In this document: positions 11,467-22,295 of the stretch, in pieces
Numbering within the stretch: the first letter of the stretch is position 1
How the letters are laid out: the number at the start of each line of letters is the position of its first letter
NCBI GenBank assembly: GCA_032821775.1
Contig: JAVLRN010000011.1
Span: forward strand, 1,364,001-1,428,000
Source: Sanguinoderma infundibulare
Lineage: Eukaryota > Basidiomycota > Agaricomycetes > Polyporales > Polyporaceae
Length of the DNA: 64,000 nt
Direction: 5' to 3'
The notes under the pieces: model-generated
What the model was told of the DNA's origin: nothing
The model's database searches: none
Seen by the model: the letters and a program-made list of their open reading frames with translations, nothing else
Made by a program: the position numbers and the translations under genes

Positions 11467-14400
11467 ATGCTGTCACCTTCAGCTTCCTCGTCCGCAGTAA
11501 CGATTCCGACGCCGGGCAAGTCGATCTTGAAGCGCCCCCCGCCTCCTCAGCAGTCCTTCTTTTCGCTCGCGCGACTATCTAAACTCCTCCCAACCCAGAC
11601 CCAGCAACCCTCTACGACCAACGATGAGACCAGCACTCTCAAACGCGCGCACTTCATCCTCCCGGAGATGACCACCGTCTACCCCATCTTGGCGGCCAAC
11701 CCCCCGTCGACTCCGTCGCTGAAAGAGGAGAAGAAGTCTATCGAGGATCGTGAACTCGAACGGAGAAAGCGCATCGTTCGAGGGAACAGCGCTTCCACGG
11801 ATTCGTACCAGGACGATGACTGGTGGAGCATGGAGAAGGTGGAGGCATTCTACCGCGAGTGCTGTATTGGCCGGGAGGAGGTCCCCGACCCCGCTATATC
11901 CACCGCGTTCAAGGTGCGCATTTCCACAACTCGCCAAAGCGTTGCCTCACCGAATTACGCCGTCTCGTAGCGTGGAAGTGGTGCACACCCACGCACCGTT
12001 GACATCTCTGGCATCCAACTTAATGTAGGCGTCGCGTCCGTGCTGTCTGACGTGTTCACGATTGAGTGGGGCCTACGCAAGTTGGTATTCAAAGAATGCG
12101 ATTTGGACGAGATTGTGAGTGAACGCATGCTATCCCGACCGTGTAACCAACCTTGTCCTAATGGTGCTCTTAAGACTTTGAAGCCAATCCTTCACTCGTT
12201 GCTAATTCCGGGGACCCTCACCTTTTTGTCTGTCTCATCAAACAGACGGCTTAAATCTCCTGCTTTCCGACTAATCGGGGCCTATGTTACCAAGGTCACT
12301 CGCTTTCCTTGAATTCCGTCTCCTGTGTTTGCTCTGACGTTCGAATAGGCCAGGACCTTGCAATTCTTGGACCTGTCACAGAATGCACTCGATAAGAAGT
12401 CCATCGAGTATATTGTGGCTGGGCTTCCCGATGCACCCACCCCTGGCTTGATCTCGCTACGTCTAGATGACTGTTCCCTTAAACCACAAGCACTGGACGC
12501 ACTGGGTGAGTGTCCCGAGCATGGCGTGTCTGCGTTTACTCATTGGTTTGCAGCTCATATAGTCCGGAAGTCGTCACTGCGAAACATTTCCCTTCGACAT
12601 AACCGCATAAGTGCAACAGGTGCCGTAGCCATCGCGCTCATGATCAAGGATTACCCGGATCGCTTTCCTTCAACCGGCGAGAATGGTTCTGTCCCTCCTT
12701 CGCCGGCGGCTTCTACGTCGAGTTTTTCCTCCTTCAACTCCCCTCCCCCCACACCCGTCTCCCAGACACGATCCCTTCCCGGTCTTATCATCCCTAACGG
12801 AGCGCCAACTGCACCTCCAAAAGCAGGTCCCATATTGCCACCACCACGACATCCCTCCAGTGCGCCCCAAACCACGTATACCCCTTATATACCCCGGGCT
12901 CGACGCGGGCTGTCTGCCGGAGTACCTACTCCGGGCAACACCAACCCGTTATCACCCTCTGGGAAGCCAATACCCATTATCGCGTCTTCCGCTCAGGGTG
13001 GGGTGACCGCGCGTCATCCAGTGCCTCCACCACCCGCGCATCCGGCGAGTGCCAATGGTCGGGGGGTTGACGCGCCGCTCAAGCATGGACCGAGCGCAGC
13101 GCTTCTTGAGCAGGTTCGGGCTTTGGATAACTTGCCGAGGCTTGGCGCACTGCAGACGTTAGACCTGAAGGGCAACGACATCCGTAACGGCGTTACCTAT
13201 GTCGCTCAGGTGCTGAAGCGGAATCGGACGCTGAAGGTGCTCAACCTGAGCGAAAACAAGCTCGATGTTCAGGCTCTCATCTCGATTGCGGAGGCGCTGG
13301 TAAGTGGTATTGTTTTGCTGTCATGCGCATTCATTCACTCCCTCCCGATGCTCCCATGTAGAAATACAACTCCTGCTTGGAGACGCTTGACTTGAGCAAG
13401 AACCCTTGTTGCGGTCCAGGTTTGGAGGGGGTAAGCTGGACGAGCGATGCGCCGGCATTTCACTAACGCATGAGCTCAGATTCAATCTTTACGGACAGCG
13501 TTTACCCTTAACAACGCCCTCAAGAGGTTATTCCTTTCGTCGACGTCTATGACTTCCGCAGGTGCCATTGCGTTGGCGGAGTTCTTGCCAGAGTCTGCGT
13601 CGTTGCTGCATTTGGACCTCACGATGAACAACCTTGACCTCGCTGGCGTTATGGCTCTCAGCTCCGGGCTCAAGGCCAATCACGTAATGCGCTGCCTTGA
13701 TCTCAACATTCCGCCAGCCGACGAAGAAATGGCCAGGTAAGCAAGCTCGCAGAACCGACATACCGGGCACAACTGATCCCGCTGCAGGATGTGTCGTGAC
13801 ATCCTCGAGTCTTGCGTTCGCAACACCGAGGAGGCCGAGAAGGCCTCCCATGCTGGGGCGGGCGGAAGAGGGGAGGCTAAGGGCGTCTGGGGTATGATCG
13901 AGCAGAGCGAGCTGGCGAAAACCATCCGCGAGGACGACAAGAAAAAGGTTGATGAGCAAATTGACGCTTCTTCCCTCCTCAGTTCCCGGGACCCGACTGA
14001 CATCCCTTCCCCTTCCACGGAACAGACCGAGTCCGACCTCGTTCTGCAGGCTCATGCACGTAAGACCGAGCTCGAGGAACTGCTCTCTCGCATGCCGTCA
14101 TCTTCCTCTTCGTCCGCGCCCGTTTCGCCGATCAACGGTCCTGATGCGCAGCTCATCCAATCGACGCGGGAGATGATGAAGTCCATCGTGGCCGTGATCG
14201 AGGGAACGACGGATCCGGCTCAGCTCGAATCGTTACTCTCGCTGAACGACGAGTTGATGACCCTCCTCGGACGGTTGGAGCCTAGGCCTCAACTCAAGCT
14301 TCAGGGACTCGGTATCCAACCCAGCAACGGCAACGCGGTGGGTAACGGGCATACTAGTCATGTCCCGGGGGACAGTAGGCCGCAAGGGCTGGAGGCGCTA

Positions 14401-15137
14401 TCCGAGGACGACGAGCCGATCACTCCGCGTCGCGACAAAGGCAAGGGAAGAGCCGAACCCGAGCCTGAGCCTGTGGAAAGCGTTCTAAGCCCGACGTTCT
14501 TGATCACGGAGTCGGACGATGAGGACGGAGAAACGCCTCCATTACCGGAGGACTCAGAGGATATTGTTTCTCCCACGGACCTGTGAGTGTCGTGCGTCTC
14601 ATGTTGCGAGCACCTTTGCTGACACGACCTGTCAGGTCAAGACGACTGGTTGAGGAGGAAGGCGAGGTGTTCCGAAAAGGAGCGGTGCTTCTGACCCCAG
14701 AAGAGATGGAAGGAGAGCACGCAGGAGAAGAGCTCCGAAGAGAGGTGCGTCTACATGTTCCGCAGAACATCAGCGAGATGTTAACTCGCGTAAAGCTACT
14801 CGAGGCTATGGTAGAGCGGCCACCTCCTCGGATGGTGGATGACTATGGGGCCGAGATCGCTCCTCCTCTTGAACCACCCCCTCCACCTCAAGAAGCGAAG
14901 AAGCCCCCGCCGCGGCCGTACGTCCGTCGCTCGCGATCGTCATCGTCGACGCTATCTGTGGACAGTCAGGACAGCCAGAATACTTTATCCCCCATTGACA
15001 AGACCCAAAGTCTGCCCGGTTCTGGTGCGACGAGCCCAGTCTCACCATCAGGAGGACAGCCGCCTCTACTGGGCAGGAGGGCATCTTATAGTTCTATATC
15101 TAGCTCGATCCAGGAGGCTCCCGAGCCGACTTCATGA
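11467..15137 (+). CDS. Leucine-rich-repeat (RNI-like) protein with long disordered segments
   Basis: Ten exons: 11467-11913, 11971-12114, 12175-12294, 12349-12505, 12554-13299, 13362-13430, 13480-13736, 13788-14582, 14636-14744, 14796-15137; 1061 residues, frame preserved throughout. ATG at 11467 (MLSPSASSSAVTIPTPGKSI), TGA at 15135. Ribonuclease-inhibitor-type LRRs appear as LQFLDLSQNALDKKSIEYIV, LRNISLRHNRISATGAVAIA, LQTLDLKGNDIRNG, LKVLNLSENKLD, LETLDLSKNPCCGPGLEG and LLHLDLTMNNLDLAGVMAL. A Pro/Ser-rich linker of about 170 residues interrupts the repeats. The C-terminal half is acidic and low-complexity with LLEAMVERPPPRMVDDYG near the end. The overall plan (N-terminal KSILKRPPPP, split LRR block, charged tail) is typical of conserved fungal scaffold-like RNI proteins resembling PP1 regulatory subunit 37, but no specific function can be stated. 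Confidence 0.85.
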
Positions 15138-15828
15138 AGGTAAGAGTCACTGTCTGTGGTGGATATCTGGAGGCTGACACCGCCAGACTAGACATTCGAC
15201 TGTGTTGATACGTGCTCACTGGTCTACACGGACACTCATGCACATACACTGTTGGATATGCAAATACTCATGATTTCATACCATCTCATTCGTTCGGACG
15301 CTCTTGCATATGTCCCCCACCACGTTCTACGTGACGCGGCCCTGCATCCCTACCATAGAGTTACATTTCTGCGACCAGGCGTGGACGTGATGTTGATTCG
15401 TATACGACGTGACTGTGGTGCAGATTGTAGTCGTTAATCTATAGCCAGCTATCGTGGAATAACAACGCTCCCTCGTTCGGACAGTCTTGGGCATATATCA
15501 CATATTACACCCCGTGTTGCGATCGTAATCAGCAGAACCTGGTCGGGTACCGCGGTGCGACGAGGACTTACCGCGCCTTGACTGCAATACATCGCCTGCG
15601 CATTTCGGCTTCTCCCCTTTGCAATGACGATCTCCGCACGACAATTTAATCTTCGGATGTCGTGAGCAGGTGCCCAGACTCCACGAAGTCTAGAAAAAGT
15701 GCATCGCGCGCGAAGCACGCTAACCATGGCTGGGGGGTATGTAATCAGCGGGCCATGGCCACCCATGGCCAGGCACCCCGCTTTCCCTCGCACCACCACC
15801 ACCAGGCCCCCAACCGCAGTCCGACACG
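15138..15828. other. Intergenic, LRR 3' flank / peroxiredoxin promoter
   Basis: No supported gene. Short frames on both strands overlap each other and show no motif. Confidence 0.5.
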
Positions 15829-16870
15829 ATGGCGCCGCGTGCGAAGGCACTCACAGAGGCTGGCGAGCCTACCAGGAGGTCGTCGCGCATCTCTGCCCAG
15901 CCGAAGGCTGAGGTCGTCGCTGAGAAGCCTGCGAAGAAGGCTGCGGCGCCGAAGACGAAAAAGAGGGCTGTCGACGCGGAGGGCGGCGAGGGCGGCGAGG
16001 ACGCACCCGCGGTGAAGAAGGTGATTTTGGGCCTTTTTTCTGTCGTCTTTCTGGCCCTTTCTTTGGGGATGGGAGCGGGTGCTGATGACTTTGGGTGTTG
16101 CAGAGCAAGGCTACGAAGGCCGCTGAAGACGACGGCATGAGTGGTGTCGAGGAGGGGGGCGAAGGTGATTTTCGCGCGTTTGGCGGGATGTTCTGTGAGC
16201 TGACGACGCGACTGGACGCGGTGTAGGTGCTCCGGCACTGGAGCCGATCGATGTTGGTGACGTTTTGCCGTCGTTCACGCTGAAGAACGAGAAGGACGAA
16301 GACGTGGACGTGGCCACGCTGGCCGCCGAGAAGGGCATCGTGGTCTTTTTGGTGCCCAAGGCCGATACCCGTGCGTACCTTAGACTTGAGTGTGGCCTTG
16401 AGACTCGACCTGACTTGGTTTCTCCAGCGGGTTGTACCACTCAGGCGTGCGGATTCCGCGACGTCTACCCCGACTTCACCTCGTCGGGCTTCGACGTGTA
16501 CTGCCTCAGCGCAGACAAGCCCGCCGCCCAAACCAAGTGGCAGACCAAGGTGAGCGTTTGACGTTCTTGATACGTTGCCTCAACGAGCCTGCTGAGCGGA
16601 ATTACTGCGTTGTAGAAGGATTTGCCGTACCCGCTCTTGTCTGACCCCAAGCGCGTGCTGATCACCGCCCTCGGCGCGGGGGAGGGAGGCAAAACGAAGC
16701 GCAGCCATTTCGTCTTCGGGCAGGGCGGAAAGCTTCTGGATAAGAAGCTGCCTGTGAAGCCGGCTGACAGGTGTGTATCTCTATCCCACCTCGCAAAACT
16801 GCAGTCTCTGACGAATGGGGACGACAGCCCCAAACTTGCGTTGGAGTTCATCAAGGGGTTGAGCTCATGA
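15829..16870 (+). CDS. DOT5: Nuclear-type thiol peroxidase Dot5 / peroxiredoxin Q (AhpC/TSA, Bcp family)
   Basis: Six exons: 15829-16020, 16104-16164, 16227-16370, 16428-16549, 16616-16770, 16828-16870; 238 residues. Peroxiredoxin reducing hydroperoxides with thioredoxin as electron donor. The catalytic domain begins at DVLPSFTLKNEKDEDV, contains GIVVFLVPKADTPGCTTQAC with the peroxidatic Cys in PGCTT and the resolving Cys five residues later (CxxxxC, PrxQ type), then FRDVYPDFTSSGFDVYCLSA and YPLLSDPKRVL. The ~90-residue N-terminal tail is Lys/Ala/Pro-rich (PTRRSSRISAQPKAE, KKAAAPKTKKR), followed by an acidic stretch, consistent with the nuclear location of yeast Dot5. The last intron (16771-16827) is chosen because only it restores PADSPKLALEFIKGLSS. 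Identification is secure; nuclear targeting is inferred. Confidence 0.92.
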
Positions 16871-17275
16871 CTGACGTTTTCTAGCTTTTGTTCTCGTTCT
16901 ACCGATGTGTCCTCCGGGTGCCCTGACCGGCTGTAACATTGCTGTCTGGCTATCTTGCTTGCTTTCGCTATGTATGTACATTATAATGAACTGTGCTTGA
17001 TTCCTCGGGTGAGCGCGACGATCAATGACATATTTCGATTCTTCTTTGCCATTTGGTCGGCTGGCCTTTGTCCGCCATGGTAGTCTTGATTAATCTTTGT
17101 TGTGAGATAAGATAGCCGAATTTAGCCGAAAGGATATGGACCGACCCGCGCTTGGCCCCGCGTCATTCCCAGCAGTCCACAGCTTGGCCTGTGCTGTCGA
17201 GGGGCGCACCGACTGCGCTCCCTATATCACCTCTCTCTACCATCTCCCCGCAACCTCCCACTTACCACCCACGAC
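16871..17275. other. Intergenic, peroxiredoxin 3' UTR and LAS17 promoter
   Basis: About 400 nt with no gene. The pyrimidine-rich tract just before 17276 (TCTCTCTACCATCTCC) is typical of fungal transcription start regions. Confidence 0.5.
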
Positions 17276-18948
17276 ATGCCTGCTCAATCCACGCTCTCAA
17301 ACGACGAGAAGACAAAGGTCAAGGCCGCTGTGAACGCCCCCGCCAACAAGATCTTCTCCGCGGCGCTCGCCCGGATATATTACGCCCATCCCGACCCCAA
17401 CGAGTGGTCGTACTCGGGCCTGCAGGGCGCGCTCGCCTTCGTGCGGGACCAGCAGGGTGTGTTCAACCTCAAGCTTGTCGACCTCACTGGCACTCGCGGC
17501 ATCATCTGGGAGCACGAGCTCTATGAGGGCTTCGAGTACTTTCAGGACAGGCCATTCTTCCATTCGTTTGCTGGAGATGTGAGTGGCGCATTCGGGTCCC
17601 AGCTGTGGTTGGCTGACTTGCTAACGTGCTTGTCCGACCAAAGGAATGCATGATTGGCGTTGTATTCTCAGATGAGAGCGAGGCCAAGACGTTTTTCAAG
17701 AAAGTGACGACAAAGAAGACGGATTCGGGTGCGTACATGTCGACTCGTACCCGCAATCCAATCTCCTTAATGCGAGCATTAGCTAAATCGAAGTCTGGCA
17801 CGACGAAGAAGAAGAGCTCGAAGCCAGGCAAGGGCAAGATCGACAAGTCGATGATCTCTGGTCCTACCGCGGGTTCGTTCAAACATGTTGCACATATGGG
17901 CTACGATGCGGAGAAAGGATTCACATCCACCAACGTCGATCCTTCATGGGACACATTCTTGGTCAACCTCGAGGGCCAAGGAGTGTCTCGCGAGATCCTG
18001 GAGCAAAACATGGACTTCATCAAGGACTTCGTGCGCGATGCCCAGAAATCCGAGGGGAAGAACGGCGTTGCCGCTCCCGTGAAGAAGAAACCTCCTCCAC
18101 CACCGGCTCCCCGACCACGCCAAACCTATGTCCAGGAGGCCGCGCCCCCATCCCCTCCGCCTGCACCTCCGTCGCGTCCTCCTCCGCGTATCGTTCCGCC
18201 ACCCGCTCCCCGACAGCCATCGCCTCCGTCAACACCGCCTGCACCTCCAGTTCGTTCTACCCCGGCGCCGCCTACTCGTCCGAAGGGACCTCCGATACCT
18301 CCAGCGCCGCCATCGCGTCCGACGGTCGCGCCCCCACCTCCTCCTCCCCCACCTCCTGGTCGTCCACCGCCGCCTTCTGGAGGTGCACCACCTCCCCCAC
18401 CGCCGCCTTTTGGAGGTGCACCACCTCCCCCACCGCCGCCTTTTGGAGGTGCACCACCTCCCCCACCGCCGCCTTTTGGAGGTGTACCACCTCCCCCGCC
18501 CCCGCCCCCGCCTGCTACGGCAAGTGTTCCTCCCCCTCCTCCGCCACCACCACCACCTCCGCCCTCCGCAGGCGGTGGGCCTCCTCCACCACCTCCACCA
18601 CCTCCGCCGCCGCCTTCTGCTGGAGGTGCGCCCCCTCCACCACCCCCGCCGCCGCCTCCGGCGGGAGGGCCGAGCGTTATGGCAGACTTGTCAGCGCCTC
18701 AGCAAGGACGAGACGCGCTCTTGGCATCTATCCAGGGCGCCGGGGTTCATATGCTGAAGAAGCGCGACACCACTTCCGCACCGCCAACACGCTCGGCACC
18801 GCCGCCTGCTGAAGAACCGGCGGCCTCTAGCGGCGGAGGCGGAGGCGGAGGAGACCTCACGGCCGCTCTTGCAGCGGCGCTCCTGGAGCGCAACAAGAGG
18901 ATGGGAGACAGCGATGAGGAGGAAGAGGATGAGGAGGAGTGGGATTAG
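17276..18948 (+). CDS. LAS17: WASP/Las17 homologue, Arp2/3 activator
   Basis: Exons 17276-17578, 17644-17728, 17783-18948; 517 residues. Promotes branched-actin nucleation through Arp2/3 at endocytic patches and hyphal tips. Domains in order: WH1/EVH1 at about 15-130 (KIFSAALARIYYAHPDPNEW, IIWEHELYEGFEYFQDRPFF, ECMIGVVFSDESEAKTFFKK). Then a basic stretch and a CRIB/GBD-like segment (ISGPTAGSFKHVAHMGYDAE, followed by VSREILEQNMDFIKDFVRDA), a Pro-rich region of about 220 residues with poly-Pro runs for profilin and SH3 binding, a WH2 motif (GRDALLASIQGAGVHMLKK) and an acidic tail DSDEEEEDEEEWD with the terminal Trp expected of the CA region. Intron 2 could be read through without a stop, so an 18-residue longer isoform is possible; splicing restores the family spacing. 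Very secure. Confidence 0.94.
18379..18510 (+). repeat. 33-bp tandem repeat in the Las17 poly-Pro region (4 units)
   Basis: Units starting at 18379, 18412, 18445 and 18478 encode GGAPPPPPPPF; the first three are virtually identical at nucleotide level and the fourth has Ala changed to Val. This coding minisatellite is prone to copy-number change. Confidence 0.9.
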
Positions 18949-19328
18949 GCGCGAGTACGGTCGAGCGATGACGTCTGTGTGGTTGCTATAGTACTCGTCT
19001 TCTTTCTTTCTCGATGCAGCTCGGACACCAGCCGAAACGTTTGTCAATGTACCTTATTATTCCTGCTTAACACTGGTTTATTGGTCCCTTGCGGTGCTCG
19101 CGGCTCGTCCTCGAGGTGCTCGGTGGACGAATGCAATGCAAGGCCTGTGTGTGGATGTACTGTCACTGACAGGAGCGAGGACGGAAGAGAGATAAGACCG
19201 AGTTGGGAACGTGGCGATTGCCGAGATGGGTGGGAGCATCCCGCACGCTGTCCAGCACCTCTTCCTCCTCATAACCCGACCCCTTACTCCAATCCGCCCC
19301 GTTCTTCCCTTTACACCCTACTCACACC
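18949..19328. other. Intergenic, LAS17 3' UTR and calmodulin promoter
   Basis: No gene. The last 60 nt before the calmodulin ATG are pyrimidine-rich with ACC repeats, as expected for a strong fungal promoter. Confidence 0.5.
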
Positions 19329-20425
<1,097 letters not shown>

Positions 20426-20816
20426 AGAAAGAAGCGTGCCCGTTGTATTTTTCCATCGTGTGGCCGTCTGTATGGTATCTATTCTCTGAGCAGCCTGTAT
20501 ACGAACCGCACAATCAATTTCCCCGCACTCGCTTGAGGGCCAAAGCGGACATAAAGGATCATCGATCATTCTACGGGGCCCAAGCCTGCCATAGTCGCAA
20601 GATCCAGTGAGGATGACAAAGGGCTCCGAGCTCCGTACGCATTGCCAGGAAGCTCCATACAATCGTCATCCGGTACGAGTTGCGCCGGCCGCTGCGCCTG
20701 ACGAGCGTATATAAGGCCTCCTTGCGACTGTAACAGTCATCCTATTCCTTCCTCCCTGTCCTCTTACCACATACCAGCTTGTCGACCTACCTACCTTCTG
20801 CATCTTTCTCTACACA
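20426..20816. other. Intergenic, calmodulin 3' UTR and promoter of the next gene
   Basis: No gene. A TATA-like GTATATAAGG at about 20706-20715 lies roughly 100 bp upstream of the next ATG (20817). Confidence 0.6.
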
Positions 20817-21575
20817 ATGTCCTCGAACGCGAACGACAACAAGGCTGAGGCCACGCCTACCTTCAGCATCCTGCCTCACCCCGCTGTATGTCCCATCCTT
20901 GACGTTGGTTTGTAGTGCGCGTTTTGACGTGTTGTGGTTTCCATAGAAGACGAACGACCCGAACGATTTCCAGCCCGCTCAGCCGGGAGGTGGTTTGAGG
21001 AGCAGCGGGCCCGAGTTTGGCGCGTTCCACGCGCGGGGCCCGTTCATCCCAGCGCCGCACGTCTTGAGCAACCTTCCCCCGCCTCTGGTAAGCGTCGAGG
21101 TGGTTGGTTGGCGTCTGTGCGTTGTATGCTGACCAGAGGTGTAGAGTAGGGAGGAGTTGCGGGCGCGTCAGGAGGAGCTCAACAAGGCTGAGGCCCAGCC
21201 TAACGGCGGCTCTGCTTCCGCAGACCGGCAGCCAACCTTCGGCATCCTGCCCCACCCCGCGGTACGTTCCATACTCGACGGTTGCCTGTAGTGCGCGTTT
21301 TGACGTGGCAACTTGTTCTGCAGACGACAAACGACCCGAGCGATCTCCAGACCGCTCAGCCGGGAGGTGGCTTAAAGAGCAGCGGGCCCGAGCTTGGCGC
21401 GTTCCACGCGCGGGGCCCGTTCATCCCGGCTCCGCACGTCTTGAGCAGCCTTCCCCCGCCTCTTGTAAGTGTCGAGGTCGTTGGTTGACGTATGCGCGTT
21501 GTATGCTGACCGAACGTGTAGAGCAGGGAGGAGTTGCGGGCGCGTCAGGAGGAGTTGAATAGGGAGTCTCAGTGA
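20817..21575 (+). CDS. Small intrinsically disordered protein made of two tandem modules
   Basis: Five exons: 20817-20885, 20947-21087, 21145-21261, 21324-21464, 21522-21575; 167 residues. Exons 2 and 4 are both 141 nt and encode near-identical 47-residue blocks (TNDPNDFQPAQPGGGLRSSG versus TNDPSDLQTAQPGGGLKSSG, then GAFHARGPFIPAPHVLS). Both are followed by SREELRARQEELN and preceded by TFSILPHPA or TFGILPHPA. The introns between them are also similar in sequence and position, so the gene arose by duplicating an exon-intron-exon unit. It has no signal peptide or membrane segment and is rich in Pro, Gly, Asn and Gln. The short conserved module recalls small proteins common in agaricomycete genomes, but no function is known to me. 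A TATA-like element sits about 100 bp upstream. Confidence 0.82.
20857..21575 (+). repeat. Intragenic tandem duplication, about 375 bp per unit, including introns
   Basis: Unit 1 runs from the TTCAGCATCCTGCC segment (about 20860) to about 21231, unit 2 from TTCGGCATCCTGCC (about 21236) to 21575. Intron sequences match too, for example GTAAGCGTCGAGGTGGTTGG versus GTAAGTGTCGAGGTCGTTGG, and both units share TGCGCGTTTTGACGTG. Confidence 0.9.
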
Positions 21576-22295
21576 GGGGCTTCGTCGGGTGTGACATACA
21601 TTGTAGGAGTATAGCGAGTCGATGATTCTTGACAGCGATGATGCGTGGAACATACATGAGTGTGCGTGATAAAGCTCGGCCGCGGCGGGGGGCTCGTTGC
21701 AAAGTAGGACGCTGTTGAATATCACGAGAGAGGTAAGAGTGCTCCGAGTCGACCTTGATACGTACGCCGAAAGTTGCGGCTTCGGCCTGGTAGACATTTC
21801 GCAATTGAATGCGGACATACGACCCTGACCGGAAATCAATCAGTTCAAGTGAAAGACAAGGTGCTCTGGGACCGAGAGAGCTGCAAGACGGTCCAGACAA
21901 TCAAAGCGGATCACAAAGGTGTGGTTCCACGTCCTTCCGCGGCGATTAGAGGCAAGATGGATAGCCTCCTGCAGTCCTCCCTCGTTCAGATACATGTAAG
22001 TACATGTGTCAAGCGCTCAGTGGGGGGCCGGTCTACATTTCTCTGCGATCCACCTCGACCAACGAGACGACTCGGAGCCGTCGTGCCCAACAGGAGCTCA
22101 GGAAGTACAGGAGGGAAGAGCCGAGCCGTTTATCAAGGTCATGTACGGCCACGAGGAGATGCCACCCTACTATTCCATCATGCTCGTTCGCGTATATCAA
22201 ACCAAAACCTTTGTCATTTATCGTCTACCACATCCTGAGGATAAGCTGTATCCCACAAACCGGCCTCGGGGACGTTTAAACTTCAATATAGTATG
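21576..22295. other. Intergenic between convergent genes; possible small unassigned gene on plus
   Basis: An ATG at 21957 opens a short frame ending in a perfect donor (CAT|GTAAGT), and a separate open frame at about 22050-22290 encodes MYGHEEMPPYYSIMLVRVYQ. They might belong to one small gene but I found no splice joining them convincingly, and the frame runs antisense into the end of the HET gene. Function unknown, reality doubtful. Confidence 0.3.

Noticed and set aside
15869..16531. 220-codon frame antisense to the peroxiredoxin gene
   Set aside because: Shadow of a well-supported gene on the other strand, reading through its introns.
18379..18510. CRISPR-like or regulatory repeat array
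   Set aside because: The repeat is in frame within a coding exon and in a eukaryotic gene; it is a poly-proline minisatellite.
17946..18812. Long Ser/Thr- and Arg/His-rich frames over the WASP poly-proline region
   Set aside because: Alternative-frame artefacts of the CCN-rich repeat; the WASP frame has WH1, WH2 and acidic domains.
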